Source: Rhabditophanes sp. KR3021 (lineage: Eukaryota; Nematoda; Chromadorea; Rhabditida; Alloionematidae). Taken from it: a stretch of DNA of 64,000 bases. This document shows, piece by piece, positions 48,853 through 59,737 of the stretch. The stretch covers positions 2,046,001-2,110,000 of the forward strand of contig CAUJLY010000004.1 of the NCBI GenBank assembly GCA_963281155.1, written 5' to 3'. Position 1 is the stretch's first letter. Each line of letters begins with the position of its first letter. The notes under the pieces were generated by a model. That model did not search any database, was not told the origin of the DNA, and saw nothing but the letters and a program-made list of their open reading frames with translations. The translations under genes and the position numbers were made by a program.

Positions 48853-50254
48853 ATGATTATATTAAATCGGACTAAAGTGTTCTTTATATTATTTGCCTTT
48901 GCTTTTCTCACCTTGTTTTGGTATTTAGCAACTGTATCGTCTATTCATACAACTGAACTATACGTAAGTCAAAACCAAAAGAAATATAGTATTAATTCAT
49001 TTTTGTTTGAAGGATAAGTATGCGAAAGTCAAATATGATTTAACTTACAAGTTGGATAAAATAGAAAAGGAATTGATAAATGAGAATACTCACATTGTAT
49101 TGCTTGAGAATTCATTGAAACAATATGGTATGGTAGCTCAAACAAATGCATCTGTAAATAATAATAAATACTATGGAGATGTGATTCCCGTAATTGTACT
49201 AGTTTGTAACAGAGCCGAAGCCTTAGAACGACTCCTTCATAAACTAACCAAGCTTAGATCATCCACGACAAAATTTCCAATCTATGTTTCCCAAGATTGT
49301 GATCATTTAGAAACAAAGGCAGTAGCCTCAAAATACGACGTCCAATTTATTAAACACTCCGCTCCTACAACGGAGCACTTTAACATTCCTACAAGCATGA
49401 TGCAATACAAAACATATTATTACATATCAAGACATTACAAACTAGCATTAGAAGAAATTTTTGATAGATATAAACATGAATCAGTAATCATATTGGAAGA
49501 TGATCTAGATATAGCTGAAGATTTCTTTAGTTATTTTGACTCAACTTATCAAATTCTTAAGAAAGACGAATCAATTTATTGCATCTCCGCATGGAATGAC
49601 AATGGACTGCCTGAATTAATAAATTTAAAAGAAAACGCAAAACTCTACAGGTCTGATTTTTTTCCAGGTTTAGGTTGGTTGATGGATCGGAGATTATGGA
49701 AGGAAATTGGTTCGAGTTGGCCAGATGGTTTCTGGGATGATTGGATTAGACTGCCGGAACAAAGGAAAGAACGAGTTTGCATTAGGCCAGAAGTTTCGAG
49801 GACTAGCATGACTTCGTTTGGGAAGAAGGGAGCTAGTCAAGGGTATTTTTTTGATAATTTTTTGAACAAAATAGTTCACAATGAAGTGGCGGTAGATTTC
49901 AATAAATTGGATCTCAGTTATTTGGTTAAGGAGACATATGACAAAGAATATCTTGTTGATGTTTATAATAAATCTAAGAAATATTCCTTGAATGAAGTTA
50001 AACACTTTTTGAATAGAGATAATGTAATTGCAACAGATGTGAATAAATTGATCAGGATTGAATATGCTACGTTTCAACAATACCAGGAAATCGTTTCTTT
50101 CCTTGGCTTGATGAGAGATTTCAAAGTTGGGGTAGGTAGAAATGCTTACAAAGGCATCCTAACAACATACACAAAGAATGGAATTCGTGTATATATTGCT
50201 CCAGATTTAAGTATCTGGAAAGGTTATGACAAAAAGTGGGAATTCATTCCTTAA
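48853..50254 (+). CDS. Alpha-1,3-mannosyl-glycoprotein 2-beta-N-acetylglucosaminyltransferase (MGAT1)
   Basis: Golgi enzyme that adds the first GlcNAc to Man5GlcNAc2, opening the way to hybrid and complex N-glycans. Exons 48853-48963 and 49013-50254 (49-nt intron), 450 aa; human MGAT1 has 445. Type II membrane protein: a short cytosolic end, anchor helix (about 8-27, VFFILFAFAFLTLFWYLA), coiled stem, then the catalytic domain. Motifs: VIPVIVLVCNRAEALERLL, FPIYVSQDCDH, the metal-binding ILEDDLDIAEDFFSYF (EDD near 199-201), ISAWNDNG, FFPGLGWLMDRRLW, FWDDWIRLPEQR and CIRPEVSRT. C. elegans has three such genes (gly-12, -13, -14); I cannot say which this is. The stop codon overlaps an AATAAA signal. 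Confidence 0.95.
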
Positions 50255-50363
50255 TAAATTTGTTTTTTTATTCCATCTTTGTTCTAAGTGGTTTAACACC
50301 ATCAAATATTTAATCACTAAACCTTAATTTGAAAATGAATTATTCCCTTTAGATTAATTTAAG

Positions 50364-50816
50364 ATGCAGTATTTATTGATCCTTTCAATCTTAATTGTAG
50401 CCCTTACGATTCGCGGAGATGATTCAATGACTGAAGAGGAATGTTCCGAACTAGGTTTTAATAAAAAATCCCTTCAATGTTCAACTTGTGCAAAATTAAA
50501 CTCATTCGGATTGGAGGAGTTGTATACGGATTGCGACTCTTGTTGTACAAAAGAAAAGGCTGTTTCTCATGACAAATATCCAGTAGCTTATATTGAATAT
50601 TGCGATTGTAATATCGCACGTTTCCCGCAAGCTCAAGCTTTCATCAAAGGAGGAATGGGATCTCAATGGGGCAGTCAACTGAAAGTCAGACATGTTCGTG
50701 GTGTCCTTCCCACCCTAATTATGAGAGATTCTAAAGGAAAGGCGCAAAAAACTCTAAATATTGAGTCCTGGAACACTGACACAATCACTGAGTTTTTGAA
50801 TGATTGGCTAGAGTAA
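50364..50816 (+). CDS. SELENOF (15 kDa selenoprotein) homologue with cysteine at the Sec position
   Basis: ER-lumen thioredoxin-like protein. The vertebrate form carries selenocysteine and binds UGGT in glycoprotein quality control. Uninterrupted 150-aa frame with a signal peptide (1-18), a cysteine-rich UGGT-binding part (about 24-62: EECSELGF, CSTCAKL, CDSCC) and a thioredoxin-like part starting at YIEYCDCNIARFPQAQAF. The redox motif is C80-D-C82 where human has C-G-U; codon 82 is TGT at 50607-50609, not TGA, so no Sec insertion is required. The protein continues with the matching VRHVRGVLPTL block and NTDTITEFL end. It starts 109 nt after MGAT1, with acceptor-like sequences TTTAG and TTTAAG just before the ATG. 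Confidence 0.93.
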   Translation: MQYLLILSILIVALTIRGDDSMTEEECSELGFNKKSLQCSTCAKLNSFGLEELYTDCDSCCTKEKAVSHDKYPVAYIEYCDCNIARFPQAQAFIKGGMGSQWGSQLKVRHVRGVLPTLIMRDSKGKAQKTLNIESWNTDTITEFLNDWLE

Positions 50817-50920
50817 TGAATATATAATTAATTTATTCACTTTTGTTTTGGGTTAAAATTGAATAAAAGCTAACAAAAGCACGTGTTTTATTAATTAGAT
50901 ATTATTACAATCAAATATTA

Positions 50921-53900
50921 TTACAGTTTACATTGATCTTTGGGCAACTTTTGAAGCAAATATTTTCTCAATTCGATTTTATCGGAAGGAAGGTGAGAGA
51001 AGTTTGTTCTTTTCGTATAAACATGTTTGAACTTCTTTCTTCCGATTTCTACATTGAAATCAGTTACGAATTGGGAAGGCAAATCATCGCAAAGTGCTGC
51101 ATTGTGGTAAGCTTGTTTGATTGAACAAAGCTGTCCTCTCCAGCAGTTCCAGTCGCAGTCGTGCCCATCCCGTCGATAGTAATTTTTTATGTAGTTCCGG
51201 AAAATCGGGTCATCTTTGCCCGTTTGGATGAAATGATCTGGAATTAATATTAGAATAAACAATTAGTATTCAATTTGAACTAAATAATATATTTGTGCAG
51301 TATGCAAATCTGAATAAAGAACTTTGTACCCTTGAAACGCTTTGGCAAATCAAGAATATTTGGTGATGTTTCGACAATCAAATACCATATATGTCAATAT
51401 TTTTTATTAACTATTACATTGCAAATAGTGTTTTAATCAATCTTTTTTCAGCAACTGATAAGAATAAAGAGAAAAGCGCTGGTGTTGTCAATGGTAATTC
51501 CGGAGAGCGACAAATTGATCAAACTTTATTAGTTTATCTTCAATTGAAGTATAAAGATCGGGATGATATTAATGGAATCGTTTATTCATTAAAAGAAGCG
51601 GCTGATAGTGAAATAAGGTACTGGGGTTCAAGTAAGGGAGATGGGAAGGATCGTGATGTTAGACCGAGAAACATTTGTATGATTGTAATCTGATCAAAAA
51701 ATATGCTAGCAATGATCGGGTAGATAATTGTGCGGAAAGGCGTCAATTGATCATTATTATCATAGATGATGTTGGAGGGTGGTTCGCTGAGGATGATAAA
51801 TTATTAATTGAAAGACAGAGAAAAATCAACCGGCAACTGCTGCTGGGGAAGAGAAACATCGTTCTCTCTTAATGTTAATGAGTTGCGATTCAGTTGTACA
51901 ATCGTATCCACCAAATCTTGAAAACTTCAAGAGTTTGCCAACTTAGATATGCCAATAGTCATTGGATAAACAAATTAGCTGAGGATTAAAGAATTGTTAG
52001 GAACATTCAGAAAAAACTACAAAGGCTGGCTTCATGGTTTAATAACAAATGAAATGGTTAATGAATTGAAGACGGAAGATGATTAGGAAACAAATGCATA
52101 GATTCACCCTATAACTATATGCGAACCTTAGAGGGATCGGTTTAATACCAAGAAAATCTCTAAAAACGTGGATTAGCTGTTGATAAATTAGATTATGACG
52201 TCGAATTGACTGGAGAACAGCCAAAGGTCTTGGAGAGTTTATATAGAAAAAGAACTCAGTCCAGTGTTAAATATGAAAAGAAAGAGTGACTATTTTGGCA
52301 AATAATAGAGAAAATACAGCTGTAGCAAACGCAGCTAAATTGAAGAATGGAAAAAATTTGACTGAAGTGGTCAAAGAGTCCATCAAAAAGCAAGATAGAT
52401 TAAATTCAAGGGCTACTAAGTCTCGTCTAAAGAAAGTATAATGCACGTAACAAGATATTGACAGTCAAAGCAAATGAAGCTGGTGTTGAGAAAAAGCTTT
52501 ACGAACCAATGCAACACCTCATTTGACTTTGACTGAGTTGAAAGCGCAGTATGATGAAAAGTTAAAGAAACAATCATTTGTACTTTAATTATTTTTCCTT
52601 CAATTTGCTCGAATTTGTAACAATAAATATTCTTTTATATTAAGTTCTTTATGAAACTTACCTAATAGATTTTTCCAGTCACTTGCAAATAGAGAAGGTA
52701 GATTGTATTCTTTTTTGACGGAGTCAAATAGAACAGACCATTGAGGGACTTCGACATTACCCTGTGTCGTTAAATTAAGGAATGTTTCGGAAAAGTCAAG
52801 GATTCCATAGGAACTTCCCGCGTAATTTCCATCAATTGTGTACACACGATAAGCCGGATTGTATTCAGAGTAGGTAGTGACAGATGGAGCTGCAAAAATT
52901 ACAGATGTTGGCCTGCTGGTTGAGTCTTTCATATCCTCATAAGTTAAATAGTATTGTTCGCTATGAGTATGCCCAAAGAATTGAGCGGCAATTGTTGATT
53001 CGTATCTGTTGACTAGGTTGTAATAATTAATTGCCCATCCATTTAAAGCTTCGGAATCACCACCACCGATATGAGCTACTACATGAACTTTGTCTCCTGC
53101 CTTTTCAGCCAAATCAAGTTGTTTGGCAAACCAAGTCATTGAACCTTAAATTAGTTAAAAAAATTATAAAAAATTTAAAAACTAACCATCAGGATCAGTT
53201 TGATTGATATAAAGGAAAAAGTTCATAGAATCACCAAGTGCATTATTCAATGAAATCAATCTTAGTCCTGGAAACAATTGGGTAACGTAACTTCCAATAT
53301 ACTTCAAACTAGAAATAGAACTTGAAGGAACCCAATTTTTCCAAGAATCAGCCATTTGGTTATACAACCAATCCATGTGGAATCTTTCTGGAAGATCATG
53401 ATACCCAAAATTATCAATTGGGACTCCCTGAAATAAAATGTATCATTATAGTTTTCTTTTTCCCTAATCATAAAACAAGTTACTGAATTTACTATAACTT
53501 GAATAAGTATAAGATTTAATTTATTTGTTATATCACATTTTGTATAATTTATGTCCTAATTTTGATTACAAAGTCAGTCCCGTTTAAATTAGAATAAAAG
53601 TGCTTTAAATTTATATTGTCGGGAGTTCAACAAGAACGGGATACATTTTCTAATCATCCTGCTCTTGCAAGTTTCTAACAACCTATTTACTTATCTATTT
53701 GAATTACCAATTTTAGGTTTATAATTCTACTAGATTTGCCGATATATCTAATTTGACTAAGTAAAAAATGCGAAATGACATGTTTATTATAAGAAAGTCA
53801 GATAATTATTAAATGAAAGGATCGGGAGGCAAAGTTACAATATCAAGTGACGTTAAAAATTCCAACAATAAATGGGTTAAAAAACTGAGACTCTAATTGT

Positions 53901-55916
53901 TCTTTTCGTCAATTATTCCCAAATCTTGAAAAACCTCCTGGGCATATGCTAGGGTTTGCATCCAAAAGGGTAAGCAGACTTATCTCGCTCTTAATAACTT
54001 ATTTAGGAACTGATGCCAATCATTGTAGGCAAAGTTATATCGAAGATCATTCCAGAGTTTCCAAAACATCTGATGAACAACGGCATGGAAGTTAAAAATG
54101 TCTCAAATAACTATTACAAACTAATAAACAACAAAGGTTGTTATCGTTTATTCGATGGAATTCAAAGAGAAGACAAGTAAAGAGGAGTCTTGAAGCTGTA
54201 CAGAAGGCTTTTTCCCAACGAATATGGGTGTATGATTTGGTTAACTTGTGACGTAAATCAGGTATATTCTGTCCCCAAAAAATGTATTAAAAGCAATCAG
54301 ACTAATTGTCCAATGAAGCCTGCCGTAAAAAATGTCGAGGTATATTGGACAGCTAACTTAGAAGCATATAAAGAAGACAAATCAGAAGATACATTAATCC
54401 ATATTTTAATACTGCAACGTTCCATGGTGCAAAACCTGCACCAAATTAATCATATTAATGATAACATTCATGACAATCGGCGGTAAATTTGAAATGTACG
54501 ATGGCCAAAGAAAACACCCAATATGCTCATGATACTGGGCTTTGGGGGAAGCATTGCGTAATAGGTGGTCGATACTTCAAAGAAGTAGATCCGAGGCACT
54601 ATACTCAGGAAATATAAAAGGTCTTTTTCTGGAATGGGCAACAGACTATGTCCAAGGTCTCAAATATGGGCGGAAGAATTGTTAATTATGTCACGGGCAA
54701 TGAAGAAACCTTTTTGAATCCTACTTTGAATAATAATGGTTATCGTGATTGTGACTTAAAACTTCCTGATGAAATCAAAAAGATGAAAGTCCAGGGCGCC
54801 GTTGCCTTGCTCTTTCATGAGAATCATGGAGATCTTTCTATGGTGAATCATTTTGATAGAATCAGAACTAACATTCTAGTAGACAGAAAATGCTTAGATG
54901 TTTTAATTTGGAGTTCATCGATGAGGAGGAAAATATGATCGTGGTTAGTGAAGATGTTGAGGTAGAAGACATGATCGTGGTGATGATTAAAAAAGTTTAA
55001 AACACACGATAAAATGCTTGGTTTCGTAATTTTTCGGTTATCACCTTAATAAATATCTATTGATAATTTGTTTAACTAGATACCCTAAAAATGAAAGTTA
55101 ATAAAAAACTATTTCTTTCTATAATCTTACTCATGGTTTCCAACGGCAAAATAAGATTTTGTATTAGGGAAGTAAAATTTAAAGAGATTGGAAATGTTCT
55201 TGACGGTCTCAATATGACCTTCGTGTGAATAATTTTCATCAGCGTGGCTTTCCAAATCACCGGAAACTACGATGTAGTCAAGGTTCTTTTCCGTAGCGGC
55301 GATGTGCTGTAGCATGTTTTCTAGTGTAGGGTAGGGAGTATCACAATTACCAATATAACCCCATTTTGGAGCGGGAACTTTGATGTTTCGTCGTGCAAAG
55401 TCGTTCGTGTCTTTGGGAACTCTGCAACATTCAGGCTCAGTACAGTCTGCTTCTGTACCTTCAGTGTAGGAAGGGTCGATGTGGATATCGGTGATGTGAA
55501 GAACTCTTAATTTAGGCTTTGAGGGGTCTGGAAGCACTGGTGTGGTTACTGAAGGCTTGTTTCCAGGAATTGGAATAGTCCAATTGGAGTTTAACTCCAG
55601 AATCGGGGATCCGCATTCCTTGATTAGTAGGCCACAAATTTCAGCTGGTTCTACAATCAATCTTCCTGCAACATAGAAAAATTCATCCTTGAACTCTCCA
55701 ACGATTCCCTGGCAAACAAAATTATCTTCAATTTTAAGAGTCTCGCAAACAAAAGTAATAGCATCTCCTAAACAATCATCGACTGTTTTTTTCACCCCAC
55801 AATAAATGCAACAAATCTATAACCTCCGTACAGGCATTACAGGCATCAGGCCCAGCCAGAACGACAGTCGGAGTTAATAAAGAAAAAGCAACTAAAATAA
55901 ATTGAAAAGTCTTCAT
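50921..55916 (-). CDS. Acid sphingomyelinase (SMPD1/ASM family)
   Basis: Secreted or lysosomal zinc phosphodiesterase that cleaves sphingomyelin to ceramide and phosphocholine. Exons: 55916-55131, a 1-nt exon at 55084, 53427-53187, 53144-52662 and 51237-50921; about 608 aa. Signal peptide (1-21), saposin B domain (ACNAC ... FVC ... NFVC ... EIC ... KEC), then the metallophosphatase domain: ITDIHIDPSY, CCRVP, VSGDLESHA, FAVGNHE, HVVAHIGGG and AAQFFGHTHSEQ. The C-terminal cysteine-rich tail (HDCDWNCWRGQLC) is encoded in the last exon. Two oddities: one extra base near 55790 breaks the frame inside the saposin domain, and the 1-nt exon is needed at GNHE. The two introns of about 1.65 and 1.42 kb hold opposite-strand debris; the rest are short. 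C. elegans has several asm genes; paralogue not assigned. Confidence 0.9.
51391..52560 (+). pseudogene. Decayed coding sequence inside the last sphingomyelinase intron
   Basis: Opposite to the host gene. Broken frames include SATDKNKEKSAGVVNGN, LLVYLQLKYKDRDDINGIVY, SLKEAADSEIRYWGSS, a shifted frame YDCNLIKKYASNDRVDNC, and later NGKNLTEVVKESIKKQDR. Amino-acid composition is protein-like, but stops and shifts are frequent. The family is not recognised. It fills most of a 1.42-kb intron (51238-52661). Confidence 0.4.
53820..54940 (+). pseudogene. Decayed coding sequence inside the 1.65-kb sphingomyelinase intron
   Basis: Opposite to the host gene. The longest pieces are 54190-54486 (RRLFPNEYGCMIWLTCDVNQ ...), a stretch near 54495-54615 with CVIGGRYFKEVDPRHYTQE, and 54648-54938 (GGRIVNYVTGNEETFLNPTL ...). 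They lie in different frames with stops between, so this is a relic of one gene or element. Not recognised. Confidence 0.4.
55084..55084 (-). other. Candidate 1-nt microexon (G) of the sphingomyelinase gene
   Basis: Minus-strand order is TTTTTAG, G, GTATCT. The exon before ends CAT GA (phase 2) at 55131 and the exon after begins GGA GTC CCA at 53427. Joined directly the frame is lost; with G they read CAT GAG GGA GTC, giving the invariant GNHE followed by GVPIDNF, which lines up with STPVNSF of human SMPD1 without a gap. The intron before is 46 nt, normal here. The alternative is a missing base at the donor (GAG/GTAAG). Confidence 0.6.
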
Positions 55917-56327
55917 TTCCTAAATGCTTTACCGTACTTACACCTTCGATTTATATCCTCTTTCCTTATCTCAACAAACCATTATATTATATTCAATTAA
56001 AACAAAAAGAATCCCGTGAATACAAGATAAGGCATGGGAATATTATTAATTGTTATCAATACTCGTGTGTTTATTTAATTTGAAGTCTTGTTGAAGGAAA
56101 GCAATTAATTTTTACCTTTTTTGTGATATAATTATTGTATTTGTAGTTTAATGCTCTGTTAATTGGTGTAAGGGAGTTCATGAATTTGTCTTGGACGGAA
56201 AATTTAGATTAGACAATTGGTAAAGCGCGTCTTGAAAGGGTTTGCAAATTTGGTTTTGAAATTTTCGGCTTCTTTTTTTGTGGATTTATGATTAGTTAAT
56301 AACTTTATTCCTTTAATTATAGAAAAT
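55917..56327. other. Divergent promoter region of sphingomyelinase and ATAD3
   Basis: 411 nt between the two start codons, AT-rich, ending in TTTAATTATAG just before the ATAD3 ATG. No distinct element seen. Confidence 0.55.
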
Positions 56328-58146
56328 ATGTCGTCGTGGTTATTTGGTGTTAAGCCAACAGCAGCAGCTCCTTTTCCTCAGGATAACTCTAATCAGCAAC
56401 AAAATGAAGGAGATGCTAAGCAAAGTAAAGAGGCTGGAGGCAGCAGATCGAACTATTCCTTCGACTCTTCTGCTTTGGAAAGAGCTGCCAAGGCAGCTAA
56501 GGAACTGGAGAAGTCATCTAATTCAAAGGAAGCTTTGGAATTGTCAAGGCTCCAGGAGATTACGATTCAGAAGGAACATGACCTACACAAGACTCAAATT
56601 GAGGCCCAAATTGCAACTTCAAAATTGCAACAAATTAAAATGATGGAGGAAGAGAGAAGAAAAACTCTGGTAGAAGAAACCAAACATGCCCAAGCTGTAA
56701 GTTCTTTATCAAAGTATTTGTATAACTCATTTTTAGAGAGCCGAATACCAAGATCAGTTAGCTAGAAAGCGATCGGAACACGAAATCGCTCTTAAACAAA
56801 AGTACGAAGAAGAAGCTCGCCGCAGACAAGAAGACAGCGTTGCCAAACAAGAAGCACTCAGAAAGAACACAATTGAACATGAGTTAAATCTCCGCCACAA
56901 ATTTGATCTCGAAAAAATTGATGCTGAAGTCAAATCTAAAGCCAAAGCTGCCCGTGAAAACAGGGACGTTAATCTTGAAGTATTACGTGCCAGTGAAGAA
57001 GAGAGAAGGAAAACGGTCGTAGAGCAAATCAAAACTTCTGGTGCTTTAATCGGAACAGGTCTCCAAGAATTCTTTACCGACAAAGGAAAGATGACTGCTT
57101 TCGTAGGAACTGCTACTGCTCTTGCTGTTGGTTGGTACGCTGCTAAAAGAGGATCCGGTATTACGGCTAAATATATCGAAACTCATTTGGGCAAACCTAA
57201 TTTGGTACGCGAAACTTCAAGAATTACTCCTCTGGAGGTTGCGAGGCATCCAATTAAGACCGCTAAATTACTGTTCCAGAAGAGTTCGGATCCACTTTCG
57301 GGAGTTGTAATTGCACCTGAGCTTGAATCAAGACTTAGAGACATTGCAATCACCACTAAAAATGTTAAAAGAAATAATGGTCTTTTCCAGAACGTACTTT
57401 TCTTTGGACCTCCTGGGACCGGAAAAACGCTTTTTGCAAAAAGTTTAGCTAGACATTCTGGGCTCGATTACGCCATTTTGACAGGAGGAGATGTAGCACC
57501 AATGGGAGCTGATGGGGTATCCGCGATTCACAAGGTCTTTGACTGGGCTTCAACATCTAACAAAGGATTAGTTCTGTTCATCGATGAAGCCGATGCGTTC
57601 CTCAGAAAAAGATCCACCGAAAAAATGTCTGAACATATGAGAGCTATGCTCAATGCTTTCCTCTACAGAACGGGAGAACAGTCTAAAAATTTCATGCTTA
57701 TATTGGCTTCAAATCAGCCTGAACAATTTGATTGGGCTATCAATGATCGTTTAGATGAACTGGTTTACTTCGGATTACCAGCACAAGTAGAAAGAGAAAG
57801 AATCCTGTTGCAATACTTCCAACAATATATTGCTACTCCAGCCAGTGGAACCAGCCGTTCAAGTAGATTAAAGTTGGCTGATTTTGATTGGATTGAAAAA
57901 TGTAAAGAAGTTTCAACCAAGACCCAAGGTATGTCCGGTAGAGAATTGTCCAAATTAGTCTTCGGGTGGCAAGCCTCCGCATATGCTTCAGCTGATGGTG
58001 TTCTTACAACCGAAATCATCGACAAGAACTTGGCAATTTCATTGGAACAGCATGCAAAGAAAATGGATTGGTTAACAAAGGAAATGAATACTTTGGATCC
58101 TGCTGCTCACCAACGCTTGGCCTTAGAAAACAAAGCAAAACAATAA
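56328..58146 (+). CDS. atad-3: ATAD3, mitochondrial inner-membrane AAA+ ATPase
   Basis: Anchored in the inner membrane and reaching toward the outer membrane, it supports nucleoid organisation, lipid transfer and mitochondrial biogenesis. Exons 56328-56696 and 56737-58146 (40-nt intron, phase 0), 592 aa, typical for ATAD3. Order: N-terminus MSSWLFG, proline- and glutamine-rich stretch, long charged coiled coil (about 60-235; KHAQARAEYQDQLARKR spans the splice junction), membrane helix AFVGTATALAVGWYAA (about 243-258), then the AAA+ domain with Walker A GPPGTGKT, Walker B VLFIDEADAF and sensor-like ILASNQPEQFDWAINDR. An acceptor-like ATTATAG lies 5 nt before the ATG. Convergent with tafazzin. 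Confidence 0.95.
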
Positions 58147-58816
58147 GTATATATTGTTGCCTTATTTTAGTATGTTATTTAATTAGTGTTATATAGTATA
58201 ATTTGTTATAAAACTTTGTTATGCCAAATACATTTGTAAAAGAAATTTTATTAATATTTATCTTCTACTTAACATTAACTAATTAACACGATGCCCAACG
58301 AATTTCGTTTACCAATTAGCAAATAAGTTAGGATTATACCTGGTGATGGAACTGATTATATGGATGGTGTTATATAATTAGCATGATATAATATCCAAAT
58401 GTTGTTTTATATGTTTATTTAGTGTATCATATAATATAGCCATCATTTCTATCTAATAAACAGTTCTGTACTCTTTGTCTCTCAAGCAATAAGTATGAGC
58501 ATCTTGTATTACCGTATGGCGCCTCTACTTTCAAACTATATTATTATTCATATTTATGTATGTCATTTCTTAGTATATATCATTCTTATATTAAAAAAGT
58601 GTTTTTATCTTAATGAAGATCGTATCCGCCTTGCTAGGTGAACTCCTGACATCTCTAACGGGGATAATTTATATAATGGTTTTTTTAGATTAGCATATTC
58701 CAAATGTTACATATACACAAAAGTCAATGTGAAATATAAAAGCTTTAATGTTAGATATATTTCCTAACTAAATAATACAATAATTTGACAGCTTGTGTCC
58801 TAGCCAAGTTAACAAT
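58147..58816. other. Intergenic region between convergent ATAD3 and tafazzin
   Basis: 0.67 kb, AT-rich, no coding frame; expected to hold both polyadenylation regions. Confidence 0.55.
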
Positions 58817-59737
58817 TCATTTCTTTGGTTCAATACCTAGTAATGCATTTCCAGTTGCAAATAACTTTTCCTGTAGGATATTTGCAACTAATTTTCTTCT
58901 TTCTAATGGGCATAAGTCGGTCGGAAGAGCTTCTAAGTAAGGCTGAAGGTCCACAGGATCACCGAAAATAACTTGAACCGTTTTCCCAAATCTGGGATAG
59001 TACGGCTTCATATTTGGCCACACTTCATCCATTCCTTTGATCCAGATGGGTAGAATTAAAGGCGTCTTGTCGCATTCAAGAGCTAACCTGGCTATGCCCC
59101 ATTTGATTCTGATTGGACGTGTTTCAACTTTTCCTTCTGGAAATACATGCACCCATTTATTCTTATTTAATTGATCTATGCAAAAATTCATTCCTTGCTG
59201 AAAAACACCTTCTCCTCGAACACAAGGCACGCACCTTCCAGCTGAAAATAATCTAAAAAACACTTATTAATATCCGCAACAACAAAACTTACTTAGTATG
59301 CAAAGCACTTGTAAAACAAATGTTTGAAGCTGCTAAAGTGTATCTATATCTGTCAACGTTTTTGAAGAACTCAGGAAAAGTCAACAATGCTGGAAAAATA
59401 GATTGTAAGAATTAAAGAGTTAAACATACTCCAAATCAGTGGATCGTCAATGTTACATCTATGGTTAGCCATTGTAATTAGAGGTCTTGAATCATCTTCT
59501 AGGCATTTAATAAATTTTTCTCGTCCAGTCGTTTCAATTTTATTGATACCTTTAAAATAACGTTTAATAAAAGAGGGAGAAAGCTTTACCTCCAAGAAAT
59601 AGTAATTTAGAGAGTGAAAATACAGCAGTACACATTAAATTAGATTTAACGCGAGTCCATAGTGTTTCTTGGGCCGTAAATGGCCAAGGATAATTAAATG
59701 CTGACTTTACAGGCTTAGGGATATCTTCTAATTTCAT
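58817..59737 (-). CDS. Tafazzin, phospholipid-lysophospholipid transacylase
   Basis: Mitochondrial membrane-associated acyltransferase that remodels cardiolipin acyl chains. Exons 59737-59590, 59549-59430, 59389-59293 and 59252-58817, each intron exactly 40 nt; 266 aa (human TAFAZZIN has 262 in the short form). Motifs in order: YPWPF near the N-terminus, the acyltransferase motif MANHRCNIDDPLIW (H-x4-D), ICFTSALHTKLFSAGRCVP, GEGVFQQGMNFCIDQLN, VHVFPEGKV and FKWG-like IKWGIARLALE, then PIWIKGMDEVWPN. No insert between CVP and the second motif, unlike the long human isoform. In C. elegans the corresponding gene is acl-3. Confidence 0.93.

Larger units (their letters stand above)
48853..50816 (+). 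other. Possible two-gene operon: MGAT1 and SELENOF homologue
   Basis: Same strand, 109 nt between stop and start, which is the classic nematode operon spacing. The upstream stop overlaps AATAAA, a T-rich stretch follows, and trans-splice-like acceptors (TTTAG, TTTAAG) precede the second ATG. Both products act on secretory glycoproteins. Inference only; there is no transcript evidence. Confidence 0.45.

Noticed and set aside
55782..55800. A tiny intron (13 or 28 nt) to explain the saposin-domain frame break
   Set aside because: A 13-nt intron is not credible, and the 28-nt option shortens the spacing between the second and third saposin cysteines far below that of the family.
56754..57083. 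Minus-strand 109-codon open frame
   Set aside because: Antisense shadow of the ATAD3 coiled coil; leucine- and serine-rich because of the opposite-strand lysine and glutamate codons.
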